A stretch of DNA of 64,000 bases from Straminergon stramineum (lineage: Eukaryota > Streptophyta > Bryopsida > Hypnales > Calliergonaceae). Location of the stretch: assembly GCA_963920665.1 (NCBI GenBank), contig OY987265.1, forward strand, positions 2,361,001 through 2,425,000, given 5' to 3'. A model generated the notes under the pieces. The model saw only the letters and a program-made list of their open reading frames with translations, searched no databases and was not told where the DNA came from. Shown piece after piece: positions 23,701-34,924 of the stretch (its first letter is position 1; each line of letters starts with the position of its first letter). Made by a program: the position numbers and the translations under genes.

Positions 23701-24616
23701 GGCATCCCTTTTCCTCTCTTATCACCCCCATTTTGTATATTTGGGTCCATTGGATCCAATTTATATTGGAATTGTGATGTTTTAGCCACAAAACTTGCAA
23801 TAGTGTGTTTTTTGGGTACTTTTTGGCCATTTTTTTTTTTCAAGCTTGTGAGGTCTTGTGGTTTCTTTGCATCTTGAGTGTGTATAGTACTAACTCTTTC
23901 AAGCCTTGAGGCTTAGAGGCTTTTACCTTACCGTGTTACTAGAAGTTGTATGTGTTTCCCTTTGAAGGGTTCTTGGGTCACCCTCCTTTTCTTGTTGTTG
24001 TACAAACCCTAAAGTAACCTCCCATATGATTGGTGATGCCACTTTGGGGGCCTTTAGTTCAAGTCTTTCATTCTACTAATCCATGGGTATCGAGAGTTCT
24101 TTTATTTTATCCCCGACTACTAACTTGGTGCTCCTTATAGAGGGCCAAGAGAGTGTGAGAGTAGTAGGTCTTGTCAAGACAACAAAGCTTTGATCCCCCT
24201 TGGAGTAAAAAGTCTTAGCGGTGCGTTAAAACCACCCCAAGGAAGAATTGTGAGCCCTGGTGGCCCCTTTTCCTATAAAGTTTAATTCCCAAAATGTGTT
24301 GGGAACGAGACAAAGTTTAGCCCTCAAAAAGGAATTAGAAGGTGAAACTAGTAGGATAGAAAAGACAAAATGGCGTAGTTGGCTCTTTGTGGCTAAGTCT
24401 AGGGCTAATCCCTAGAGGTCTTCATTTTTTCTTTCCCTTACAAATTAAGCAAGGATTAGTCTAGAATCCAGAGTAGAAGAAACGAAAAGTGAAAAAAATA
24501 AAATAAAAGCAAGGTCAGTCTACCTCCAGCCAATCCAACACCCCTTGGGTAGTCCCCAGAATTAAGGCCCAACTACTAGGTAGGGGCTCACAAGGTTGGG
24601 GTGGATTCACAGTGCC

Positions 24617-24638
24617 GGGGGGGGGGGGGGGGGGGGGG
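24617..24638 (+). repeat. Uninterrupted run of 22 G
   Basis: An exact homopolymer of 22 guanines lies in the G-rich variable centre of LTR copy 2. The exact length may be affected by sequencing or assembly error. Confidence 0.8.
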
Positions 24639-26328
24639 CTAGTATCTGAGAAAGTTCCAATATCAAGGTGGGTCTCCAGTAGCGGGGAGAATTCATAGTC
24701 TGGACAGGGTTTTGATATCCAGAGAGGGTCTATAGATTCGAAGAGGGTCTCCAATGTTAGGGTGGATTTATAGTTGGAGTGGATCTTCTAGCATCGGGGT
24801 GGGTTCACAGTGTCAAAATGGGTTCACAGTCGGGATGGGTCTCCAACTATCGAACAAGGGGGGAAGTTGGAGGGGAAGGGAAAGAAACCAATAGCTGTAA
24901 AGGAAAAAAAACAAAGAAAGGGAACAGGAGCCAAAACCAAGAGAAGAAGAAAGCAACACCAAACCTACAGACATCTGACGATATACAAAGCAAGGAAGCC
25001 AACTCCCCGTCTCCACAAAATATACCAACAAGTAGGAAGACAAATGGTGGATTGACAAGAAGGAGACACCATTTGAAGGGAGGGAGGGAGAGTAGATAAG
25101 ATAGGAGTGAAATCCCCAAGTCTTACTCCAACCCTTAGATTAAAATTAGATGATTACCACAAGATTAGCGTAAGATATAGAATGTAAGAGGTATCTCAAT
25201 CTTGTAGGATGCCATGACGCATCTTTGGTTAGCCTTGTAGGTAGAAACAAGGGTAGTTGGGCCACCATAGTACATAGGAGGAAGCGAAGGGAAGGAAAAA
25301 GGAGTGGAGGGAAAGAAATAGGACAAAGCCAACAAATCAACCCTTGTACTAAAATATTTTATGATTAGAATGGTGGTTCATGGTATTGCAGCATGGGAGT
25401 TCATAGAGGAGGAGAGAGAGCTTCCAGGGGGCATGATCAATGATTTGAGTTCCAAGGTATGAGACAACCCCTTCCTAACACTTCCAATGCCCCTAATTAG
25501 TGATTAGTAACTTTGGCCAAGGCCCACCCCTATGTCAGACCCTTAGGGCTATAGGTTAGGTCGCTTCCTAAGGTGGAATCCTAAAGAGGGGGTCCGTAGC
25601 TTTCCGAAACCCTAAGGCTTGCCCCAATCATGTCAAAAACAAGGAAGTTATCACCGAATGAAGGTTAGGGTTAATTTGGAATGAAGAATATTTAAACATA
25701 GAATTTGATGTCAATTTGAGGAGATTAATAAGAGGCCATCAATTAGGGTCCAGGGCCGAAGAAAATAGTTAATTCCAAATTATAGGTTAGGAGAAATTAG
25801 TGGATGAAGTTTGGGCAAGGATCGGATGAGAAATCCATGGGAATCTCCAACTATTGCCAAACTTCAAGACTAAGTAGGGACGAGTCTTTTGACACATTCC
25901 TAAAAATTTTGAATCCTTTTGAATTAGGGAACTAGGCTCAATTGATGGATGAAGTTTGACAAACCAAATAGCGGTTAAACTTCATCCACTCATAACTTTG
26001 GCTAGGAAGGTCGGATAGGGTCGAGTTTTAGGTTTTTAGAAATGGAAAGAGATGACCTAGAGGCTTTTTAGGTTAATTCTTCCCTGACATAGGTTCCATC
26101 CAAAACACACCTCGGCCCATCCATTCGGTTGGCTAAAGATGCTAGATATAGATTAAGAGATTCTTGCATGTTTGGGGTCACCTTAAGTACTTAGTAAAAA
26201 GATCCATTGCTTGGAAAGCACAATGGACCACGCTTAGACACTGGAAGGTAGGATCTACTTAGCCAAAACTTAGAACCTAGTTGTGTTCACGATTTACCAA
26301 GGGTGGGTAAATTGACGCTTACACCACT

Positions 26329-26962
26329 CCAACCAAAATTTTGATATTGTAAGGGTAACATATAAATTGGAAAAGTGCATTCTAAGTTTCATATCCATAT
26401 TACAAAAACTTAATAAGATTGAAGCTCCCAAACATACCCTTTTTGACTACCTTTGATTCCAAACACTTCCACTTTGAAGCCTATACTTCCTTCTCTATAA
26501 TAAATCTAGATTTGGAACTAGTCTTATAAAAAATCAACTATTCAAAAACTTATATTCAAAATGTTGCCATGATCCAATACTTTAATCAAATACAAACACA
26601 AAATTTCTCACATCAATGTTTCCTTCAATAATAAATCACCAACAAACTTATAATTTAGCACCCAAATATAATGATGCTAACATGTAAGCCTAAAAATGTG
26701 AGTCTATGAGCCTTAAGCTTAGGTACAAGTAGGTATCCTATAGCTATTAAAGGTGTCTATAACATACATACCTAGACCATGGATACCATGTAATCATGGA
26801 AGGTGCATATAACATAAACACCTACAACATAGGTATCTTAAAATTGTAGAAGGTGTCTATAACATAAGTGCTTACTCTCATGGGTTCAAGATCCTAGGTT
26901 TACATACTAGCAACTTTTGTGCATTTTATAATCTTTATCTTATTATAATAATAATAATAATA

Positions 26963-27007
<45 letters not shown>

Positions 27008-27449
27008 TTTGAAGGATCAAGGAGACTAGGATCACGCACCTTAAAAAGATAAAGAATAAAATGAAAGACCAAAAACTAGTCCTTGCTCCTAAGTAGCCAA
27101 TCACAACCCTAGAAAACTAGCCGTTAGTTAATCCTAGCATCAATTACTAACCAAGCAGTTATGAACCAATAATTAACAAGAACAACTAACAAAAACTCCC
27201 AAACATTACATACATGCCTACTTCAACTAGTGAACAGTCCATGTATATCACAACATCTATTCCTTAAACTTGCACATCCTCTAATACGCACCTATTTACC
27301 AAAAAAAATGTACACTTACATTAGTTGATATTGACATTAATCTTGATAATCTTTGTGATCTTTATCTTCAACTCTTTACATGCCACCTTTATCTTTACTA
27401 CCATGTTCACGACTTTTGTTTGCAATACCAAACTTGTCATCCTCAAACT
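26329..27449. other. AT-rich spacer with two simple arrays
   Basis: No gene recognised. A 50-bp unit starting AGGTGTCTATAACATA repeats at 26751-26800, 26801-26850 and in part to about 26880, with a more diverged unit before it. A microsatellite of ATA/ATT triplets fills about 26941-27006; it switches from ATA to ATT and can fold back on itself. Confidence 0.6.
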
Positions 27450-27578
27450 CCTAAGATGTATGATCTTTGCATCTTAAAAAAAATTAATTTGTTTTTCTAC
27501 AATTGGAATCTTCAACTCCATCCTATCAAGCTCTTAAAGCAAACACATAGCATTGTCATATATTTATTTGACAACATG
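27450..27578 (-). pseudogene. Ty3/gypsy integrase, C-terminal remnant (part 2)
   Basis: Read on the minus strand from 27578, the sequence gives HVVK, a stop, IYDNAMCLL, a stop, then ELDRMELKIPIVEKQINFF. This matches the end of plant gypsy integrases, where Y-V-V is followed by a D-N-A-T-Y-x-L-x-E-L-D-G stretch and then P-x-x-G-x-x-x-K-x-F. It continues directly from the integrase fragment at 32103-32700, from which it is separated by the 4.5-kb CACTA element. Confidence 0.65.
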
Positions 27579-27886
27579 CACTATAAGAAAATAGGCACAT
27601 ATGCGGCTATAGAACAATGACTTCTTATTTGGAATGACTATAGAATGACTTGGGCTCCCTAATTGCACCAACAGAGCTTACTTTGTAGCATCAAAGTCAT
27701 CTTGCAATTGTTGGAGCTTCTTAGGGATGAAAAGTTTATGATATTGAACCTTCATCCATTGATTTTTGTTCACAACATCGTTGAATTTCCAACATGAATT
27801 TAAAGAATTCCACTATGGAGGCCCTAGTGAAGCCAAACTAAAGTGGTGTCATTTATAATGACTAGGCTTGACTCCAAGGCAACTTA

Positions 27887-29885
27887 TGAGGCTTTTTCAT
27901 TGCAAGGCAAAGAAAACCCCTAGAGTTGGTCGACAAGGAGTATATGGGACCTCTACCTAAATTGCCTTCCAAGCAATGGACTCCTAAATACTTTTTTTTT
28001 TTATCAATTTTTAAAAGTTAAACTACTTTAAATGAAATGGGGGTAGCACCTTTACACCACCCTAATATGCACCCTAAAATCCTCCAATGACCCTAGTATC
28101 TACTTTAGGAGGTTAGGACAACCTACAAGGCCTAATTTTGCCTAAAATTAGCCATTAGGGCACCAAATGGATCAATTTGGTGTCTTAAAATTAAATTCCA
28201 GCACACCACAACCAACCCAATTCCTAACTCACTTCCTAAATTGATGCCAAACACCTCCCTAATTCCATAGATCCCATCCCTAACATATTCACACATTCCT
28301 TTTAGACCAATTAGTTTTTTTTCCTTCAATTTCCTAATCCATATCCTAACCCTAATTTTACCCCCAATTTGGGCAGCGCTTCTACGCTTCTGCGCTTGCC
28401 CTAAAACCCTAAAAAATCCTCATATACCCTCTAAACATTCACACCTTACAAGAACATTGCATGCAAGGCCATTGAACTATTGCTTTAATATTGATAAGAA
28501 AAGATCATATTGTAATTAACATTACATTTAGATTTAGCTTAATCACAAGAAAAAAAGATGAAATACCCAAAATAAGTTGCCGCCACATGGGTAGCAGACC
28601 TTGTCTTACTAAAATGATTGCCCCAACTTTGTCCCTACTCCAAATTGGGCAAGACTTGTCTCATTGAAAATCTGACTTCCCCATCTTTCTCCTCACCAAA
28701 ATTCACGTTGATCCGCTTGGCCAAACTCCCATAGTCGCTCGCCAAAGTCGTCGGTCTTCCATGGCGGACGCAGCTTGACCTCGTCACACTAAATCAGCCG
28801 CTCCGTCCTCGTCCTTGCTTAGAATCGGTCGAGACTTGTCGTGTTGGAAAGATGACTTTTCCTTCTCCATACTCCCAAAAATTCAGTTCATTCCGCTTAT
28901 CTAATCTTCCGCAATCAACCACCAAAGTTGGCAATCCCCTCCCATTTCAACAAAACCCTAATTCTCTCCACCCTAATTCTCTCCACTCCAATTCCCATCT
29001 GACTTCACTCCCATCATTCCTTCACCATTTTTTCTCAAAAAATAGTGACATACTCGACAAATTGTCCTACCTAGGTTCACTCCTCCTAGTCTCTAGCTCC
29101 TCATGCTTTAAAAACATCCATAATTGCCCAAAATGCTCTCCAACACACATGCATACAAAGTTGGAGAAATTGAGAGAGAGTTGAGAGAGAGGGCTCCAAA
29201 CCTTAATTTCACCTAATTCCAAACTTTCTAATAGATTAGTTTTCAAAATTACTTTCATCCTATACTAATTCACTATTAATCCACTAATTTGGTGAAAAAT
29301 GCGCCAAATTAGTGCAAATCGCGCTAGATTACTGTAAATCCGCTAATTTAGTGTAAATTGCGCTATTTTAGTGTTCTACCCCCTAAATTACTGTAAAACC
29401 CTCTAACTTACGGTAAAATCCTATTTTAGTGTTTCTAGCACTATTTCAGTGTTTTAGTCATAGTTTTAGTCTAACTAACTTCTTTTGTGTTTTTTATTAT
29501 TTATTATTTTTGTAGTTTTTAATTTACTTTTAGTTTCATTTCCTACTTCTAGTCTTTTGTTTTCATTTTCATTTTTCATTTTTCATTTTTATTTTGTCAT
29601 CATTTTACCATTAGCCTAATTTGGTTACTCTACCAAATCTTGCTTAACCTCTTTTTAGTTTTAACTCCCCATTTTTTCCCTCAAATTTCCCCTAATTTTC
29701 TTCTAATTGCATTTTCTAGCATCTCACCCTAATCTCTTGAAGTTTCAATTGCTATCTAACAGAAAACTCCTTAATTGATGGTTATGGCTTAATCCGGAGT
29801 ACTAATACTTTCGGATTTGTACATTCCTGCCTAATGTTTATATTTTTGGGTTTTTTAATAGTGAACCAATATGGTGGTTCACACA
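27887..29885. repeat. Dispersed repeat R1, copy 2 (2.0 kb)
   Basis: This copy matches 5302-8448 without the CACTA insertion found there. The first kilobase keeps CG-containing sequence (28.6-29.0 kb). Its ends suggest TG...CA, but the 5-bp flanks (ACTTA and ACTAC) match only partly. The 110-codon frame at 28852-29184 is not kept in copy 1. Confidence 0.55.
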
Positions 29886-31512
29886 ACTACATAATGATTT
29901 CCACATGAATGCATTGTTCGAAAAGGCTTCTTTTTTTTCTTTCTAATTTTCTATTATCTTTTTCTTTGTTATTTAAAATTTTATTTTAAATAATCATTTT
30001 TTCCTTGTTCTTCTCATAAATCTTTATTTGTTTTTTATTCCTAAATTTTTCATTAATTTATTTTTTCTTTACTCTCAATTTTTAAAATTCTTTCCATTTT
30101 TTATATTTCTCCCTTTTTGTATTTCTTTTAACCTGTTTTTAATTTGTTGTAATTTTTTAATTTTTTTTCATATTCTCTAGTCTTCTTCATTTCTTCAAAT
30201 GTTCTTAAGTCTTTTCAATTTCTCCGCTTGTTGTTTATCTTTTTATTTGATTTTTAAAACTCTAAATCCAACAAAAGACTTCTTTTGTCTCTCTTTGAAA
30301 TCATGCATGGTTAGTGGCCTTTCTCTTTCTTAGTGTATACTATTTTGTTCTTCAAGGTCCACTAGATGATTTATTTAAATTCCTAATCCTATGCCAACAA
30401 TAACTTTTGAAAATTTGCACCATTGTCATTACATTGCTTCTGAACCCTTCATATGATTCATATTTGGATTACTAGGAGTCCCAAACTTCCAATAAATATA
30501 CACTAAGGTATTAAGATGAAACTGGTGATAGTCATTAAGTTCCATTTCTCCCTTACATGGACAACAATGTCACCTCTCCAGTGCCACTATAGAATGACTT
30601 CTTGCAATTGTTGAATGACCACTTAGAAGTCTTGGACTATTGCACACCCATTCTACTACTAGTTTAGTGCCTTGTGTAGTGTAAATCATTGTGCAATTTG
30701 TAAACATCATGTGCAACTATCATTACACTTTTCTTGCATGAAGTAAGGAGACCTAGGACAACTTCATAGTGTTTAGGAAAAGTTGAATAGGTGACCTTAG
30801 TACTCTTTGTGTGCCAAACTGCCAATCCTTTCCAATCCATTTAGCAAAAATTTGTTTATAACTATTGATTTGAGGCTTGAAATCTAAAACAAATTTTTGG
30901 GATGAAAGTGAGATTGATTTCCCAACTTTTATTAGTCTAAAGTTTTTTGAAAAAAAATAATCTCCTATGCCTAAGTGAGGTCTAAAATATTACTTGTAAC
31001 GCAAAATTAAATCCTGCATTTTACATATCCCACATGGTTTGTTTCACCTCCTACCACCCACCTTTATAAATGGCTTGTCATTTCACATCTTTGAACTCAT
31101 AGACTAAGTGGTTTTAGAAGTCATGCAACACATTTGCCAAATATAGTGCATTATTTATTGCTATGGAATTTTGAATGTACTCATATGTGACTATAGAATG
31201 ACTACTCTCTATGTAATTGTCATTACGCTCCTTTGAGTACAGATTAGTGCAACTTGAAAATGATAGAAAAATGACTTTCCATGTCCTTGGGAAGTAACAT
31301 AATCCCTAAATCCAAGTCACTCCAAAATGACTATGGAATGACTTGCCACATGTTAGTCCATCTCAAAATGGCACAGACTCTATTGCAACTTTTAAATGAC
31401 TACATAATGTCTTCCGACGTAGCTATCCATGTCAAATGTATAATGGATCTGTCATAACTTTGAATTGACTTGTGAATGATTGGCCACATACATGGCCATG
31501 TGGGACAGAAGG

Positions 31513-31841
31513 CACTATAACAAAACATGATAAAAAAAACCGCACTCAATTTTGAGTGCAGTTTTTTTTACTACATTTTTGTACATGTGTGCGTAGTGGG
31601 CTAATATCTTCTTTTGCAATTTTCCACTGCAATTTTTAGAATTTGGGGGCTTGTAATATACCATTGGAAAGTTATTTTCAATATCTTTTCAATAGTATAT
31701 CATGTGCCCCAAAATTCCAAAAATTGTAGTCAGAAATTGCAAAAAGTGTTGGTTGCATGCGTAGTGGGAGTGTACAAAAACATGGTCAAAATAACCGGAC
31801 TAAATGTTGAGTGTTTTTTTTTACCATGTTTTGTTATAGTG
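31513..31841. mobile_element. Foldback element of 329 bp with CACTATAACAAAACATG termini
   Basis: The left end CACTATAACAAAACATG (31513-31529) and the right end, its exact complement (31825-31841), frame an interior that is also largely self-complementary. For example, GGAATTTTGGGGCACATG-like and AGAATTTGGGGGCTTG-like segments face each other. The sequence GCGTAGTGGG occurs in direct orientation in both arms. The target duplication is not clear. It is nested inside the larger CACTA element. Confidence 0.65.
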
Positions 31842-32102
31842 GAGGAGGCACTTTCCACATTGCAATACAGCAGCCATTTCATCAAGCCAAACTTTTTTTT
31901 AACAGTTCAATGATAACTATCTCTCATCGATTTATACTTCCAAGGTACAAACTATTGGTGATAATAAACAAGGAAGTCATTTAAAAATGACTTGTCTACA
32001 ATGACTTTAAGGCCCTTGAGTCATTGTGCTGTCAAATGTGTCAAGAATGACTTCTATGAAGTCATTCTTTGAAGTCATCTATGTAGTCATTTTTTGGTAG
32101 TG

Positions 32103-32700
32103 ATAATGTCCAAACCAAATTTTTGCAAATTTTCTTGCGGTACTATAGAGATTATCCAAGCTACTATCATAAACCAATAGCCAATCCTCATTTTGAATAG
32201 GTTTGGGCTCAACCAATGTTTTTGATCAAACCTCTCCTTGTTTTTCTTGCTTACTTCTTTCAAGGAATTCAAGCTCTTTGTAGCAATCTCAATATTTTTT
32301 GGTTTTCTCTCAAATTGTTAAATATGTAATACCAACAAGTTTTCACTAGTAAGACCCTTTGTCCAAGGCAATACACTCTACATTGGTACAACTTCTTCAA
32401 TTGGCATCATTGACTTTTGTCCAAACATTAACCTTGTTGACATGTAACCAATAATTGTATTATGCATAGTATAATTGGCCTATAATACAAATAATAGAAG
32501 TCTAGGCCAATCATTCATTTTGCCATCGAAAGCTTTTACAATTGTTGAATGGTCATGCTCATTAAATTAGCTAGTACCTTCCAAATTATATGCCATTTTA
32601 AATGCGGGAGTTTAATCCTTAACTTACCAAAAAATTCTAGTGCTTCTTTATTATCCATCTCCCTTCTGTGTACAATGATTTTCAAAACTATAATGTGACA
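32103..32700 (-). pseudogene. Ty3/gypsy integrase remnant (part 1)
   Basis: The minus strand reads, with stops and shifts: DNKEALEFFGKLRIKLP, a YNLEG-like piece where Y-H-P-E-x-N-G would be expected, STIVKAFDGKMNDWPRLL, then GYMSTRLMFGQKSMMPIEE, then SKKNKERFDQKHWLSPNLF and FAKIWFGHY. This follows the order of the plant gypsy integrase core and C-terminal region, including the GYMPxxLMYGxxPxMPIE type motif. The CACTA element cuts it after WFGHY, and the protein resumes at 27578. Reverse transcriptase and protease were not found, so it is a fragment of an older insertion. Confidence 0.75.
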
Positions 32701-34125
32701 TATGAAATGGGCCAAAATTTATGCATGGCATAGATGAAAGGGTGGGTTTTTCATCTTATGAATTTTGTCCCTAATTGTGTCCTCCTGACAAGAAAAATGG
32801 TCATTTTTCATATGTGAAATTGGGATGTACATAAGCTTTGATTTGTCCATGAATTTTGGGCTTTTTGTAGGCATGAATAGTGACCAATGTCTATACAAAT
32901 TTTAGCACATTGTAATGAATAAGTTTCTTTACCCAATTTTGTGGGTTAAATATGGATTCTTTTATTGCTTGAAAAAGGTACACATAATTATTTAGTAATT
33001 GGAAGCTAATCTTGTACATATCTATCTACATAATCTACCTATATATCCATCTACCAAAATTTCCAACAACTACCAAAGCTTTTCTCATTCCCATTCCCTT
33101 TGTCTACTTAAAATACTTTCTTTAGCTCTACTAGGTCTTTAGTATTCTCTTCCATGTCTTTTTGAGTAGGCAATCATTAATATCAAAATTCTTCAAGTTA
33201 ATAAGCTTCAAAGAACATTAACAAACTAAAGCCCTAGAAATGGAAGACGCAACATTCCACAATCATGATAAGCACTAATAATTAATCTATTACAACTTAC
33301 TATGTTTTAAAATTCATGTAGAGGACATCATCTATGTACATGAAAAACAATTGCAACTAGAAATGAAAGCGCCTCATCCTAAATGGACACTATGTATCAA
33401 AGGTTTCTTGACATGTATCTTGCAAACTGGCCTTGATTTCCATTAGAATTTGCATGAGACCTATGCAGGAAGCACATACATCTTCATACAATTCTTGTAG
33501 GAGTACTTGAAAAAGAAAAAATACAACAATCTCAAAATACAATACTTGTGATTTTTGGCATGAATGGAATAGTATCTATAGTAATTATATATTGGAACAA
33601 TACTTGATGAAAAATTGTTAGCCAATCAAAATTCCTATTTTCATTCTCTTCCAAGGAAAATGCACACTAGTTCTTCTAGACCACCCATATTACTGTATAG
33701 TTGGTCATCTATGTTGTACATTTGCCAACAAATAACATATGCCCGTGTTAGCAAAAAACAAGAACGATGTGACCATGAGGCTCTATCTTAGGTCAATAAT
33801 AATATTGGTAGTAGAGAAATTAAACAATTTTTTAAAACCAAAATATATAGTAGAAAATTTAATAAAGGTGATTTCATATTAGGAAGCAAGGATTGAAACT
33901 ATTTGTATTACTATTGATTGTAAGATGTTGGTAAAGAATTTGTAAAAAATAAAATTGAATAATTTTTTTATTAGAATAAAGAATAATAATGAAAAAATGA
34001 AAGTCATATAAAAATAGTTATTGTCAATCCATGCAACCAAATGTGAAGCAATGAAGAATTGTTTTATATCTTCAGTAATAATACATAAGAATTCTATATT
34101 GTACTAAAATAAATTACATTGAATG
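32701..34125. other. AT-rich spacer, no gene recognised
   Basis: It lies between the gypsy integrase fragment and the end of the OTU-ParB reading frame. Scattered minus-strand open pieces occur but no domain is identifiable. If the gypsy element was ever complete, its upstream pol part may have decayed here. Confidence 0.4.
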
Positions 34126-34924
34126 TCACTTGGATCCTAGAGCAATTATCCGTCTTAGTTCTTCTATTTGGTCTTTTGAAGACTCTATAACATAGATTTT
34201 GGATGTTTTCATTGGCAGTTTTGAGAATATGTTGGACAATTGTTTGGCAACACATATTAAGAATAATGACCAATTGTTGGGCATATCACTTTTAATGAGG
34301 GATACAATAGCTGCTTTTCCATATTGTAAGTAATACATGTCATCATCATCCAAAACAAATCAAATTGTAGGATCAACATCATTTGGAAAATTTGGTTTGA
34401 AATTGGTATTTCCAATTGAAGATTAAAATTATAAAAATTATTTCACCAACTACTTTAGTGCTAATTTTGGAATTGCTACTAGAATCAAATACTATTTTTT
34501 TCCTTATGTTTTGAAGAAAACAATATGAACCTCCAAATATAAGATGGGGAGTTTGGATATTTAACTTCGATTCTAATTGGGAGTGGGCTCCAAGGGTAAT
34601 AACAAAATTGCATTCCACCTTTTGTTTTTGTGAGTCCATTTGGCCATATGATGACCAAAAGATTCATAATCACGAATGGTCCAATTAGCCTTGTCTTTCA
34701 TTTCTCCTCTATATCTAGTATCAAAAACAAAGGTTCAAAGCATCTTCAAAAATACCTATTGGATCTTCTTGAATACAACCCAATTTTGTTGCTATTTCAA
34801 TAGGTTTCAACATTTTCAAACCTTTTGTGTTTTTAATGGTCTTCTTATCTTTCCAAGTCCATTGCTTGTATGGCTTCAATGAATGTTTTGGAACACTTTC
34901 ATGAAGGTGATAGATTTCTTGTCA

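Larger units (their letters stand above)
22435..26323. mobile_element. Giant solo LTR, copy 2 (3.89 kb)
   Basis: It begins TGTGAGCCCC and ends CTTACA. It is flanked by an exact 5-bp duplication CCACT (22430-22434 and 26324-26328). It is similar throughout to copy 1 apart from a hypervariable G-rich centre. A TATA box is conserved at 23691. Many differences from copy 1 are C-to-T or G-to-A, as expected for methylated, silenced elements. No internal region, primer-binding site or coding domain is present. Confidence 0.7.
27579..32102. mobile_element. CACTA element of 4.5 kb inserted in a gypsy integrase
   Basis: The left end is CACTATAAGAAAAT (27579) and the right end, as complement, CACTACCAAAAAATGACT (from 32102). 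Subterminal motifs of the type TATAGAATGACTT recur near both ends (27625-27650, 30590, 31190, 31325, 31980-32095). The 3-bp flanks are ATG (27576-27578) and ATA (32103-32105), one mismatch. Joining the flanks restores the integrase reading WFGHYVV, which fixes both ends. No transposase is readable. The interior includes the second copy of repeat R1 and a 329-bp foldback element. Confidence 0.7.

Noticed and set aside
24813..25119. Overlapping open frames of 80-106 codons on both strands
   Set aside because: They reflect purine-rich sequence in LTR copy 2 and are not kept in LTR copy 1.
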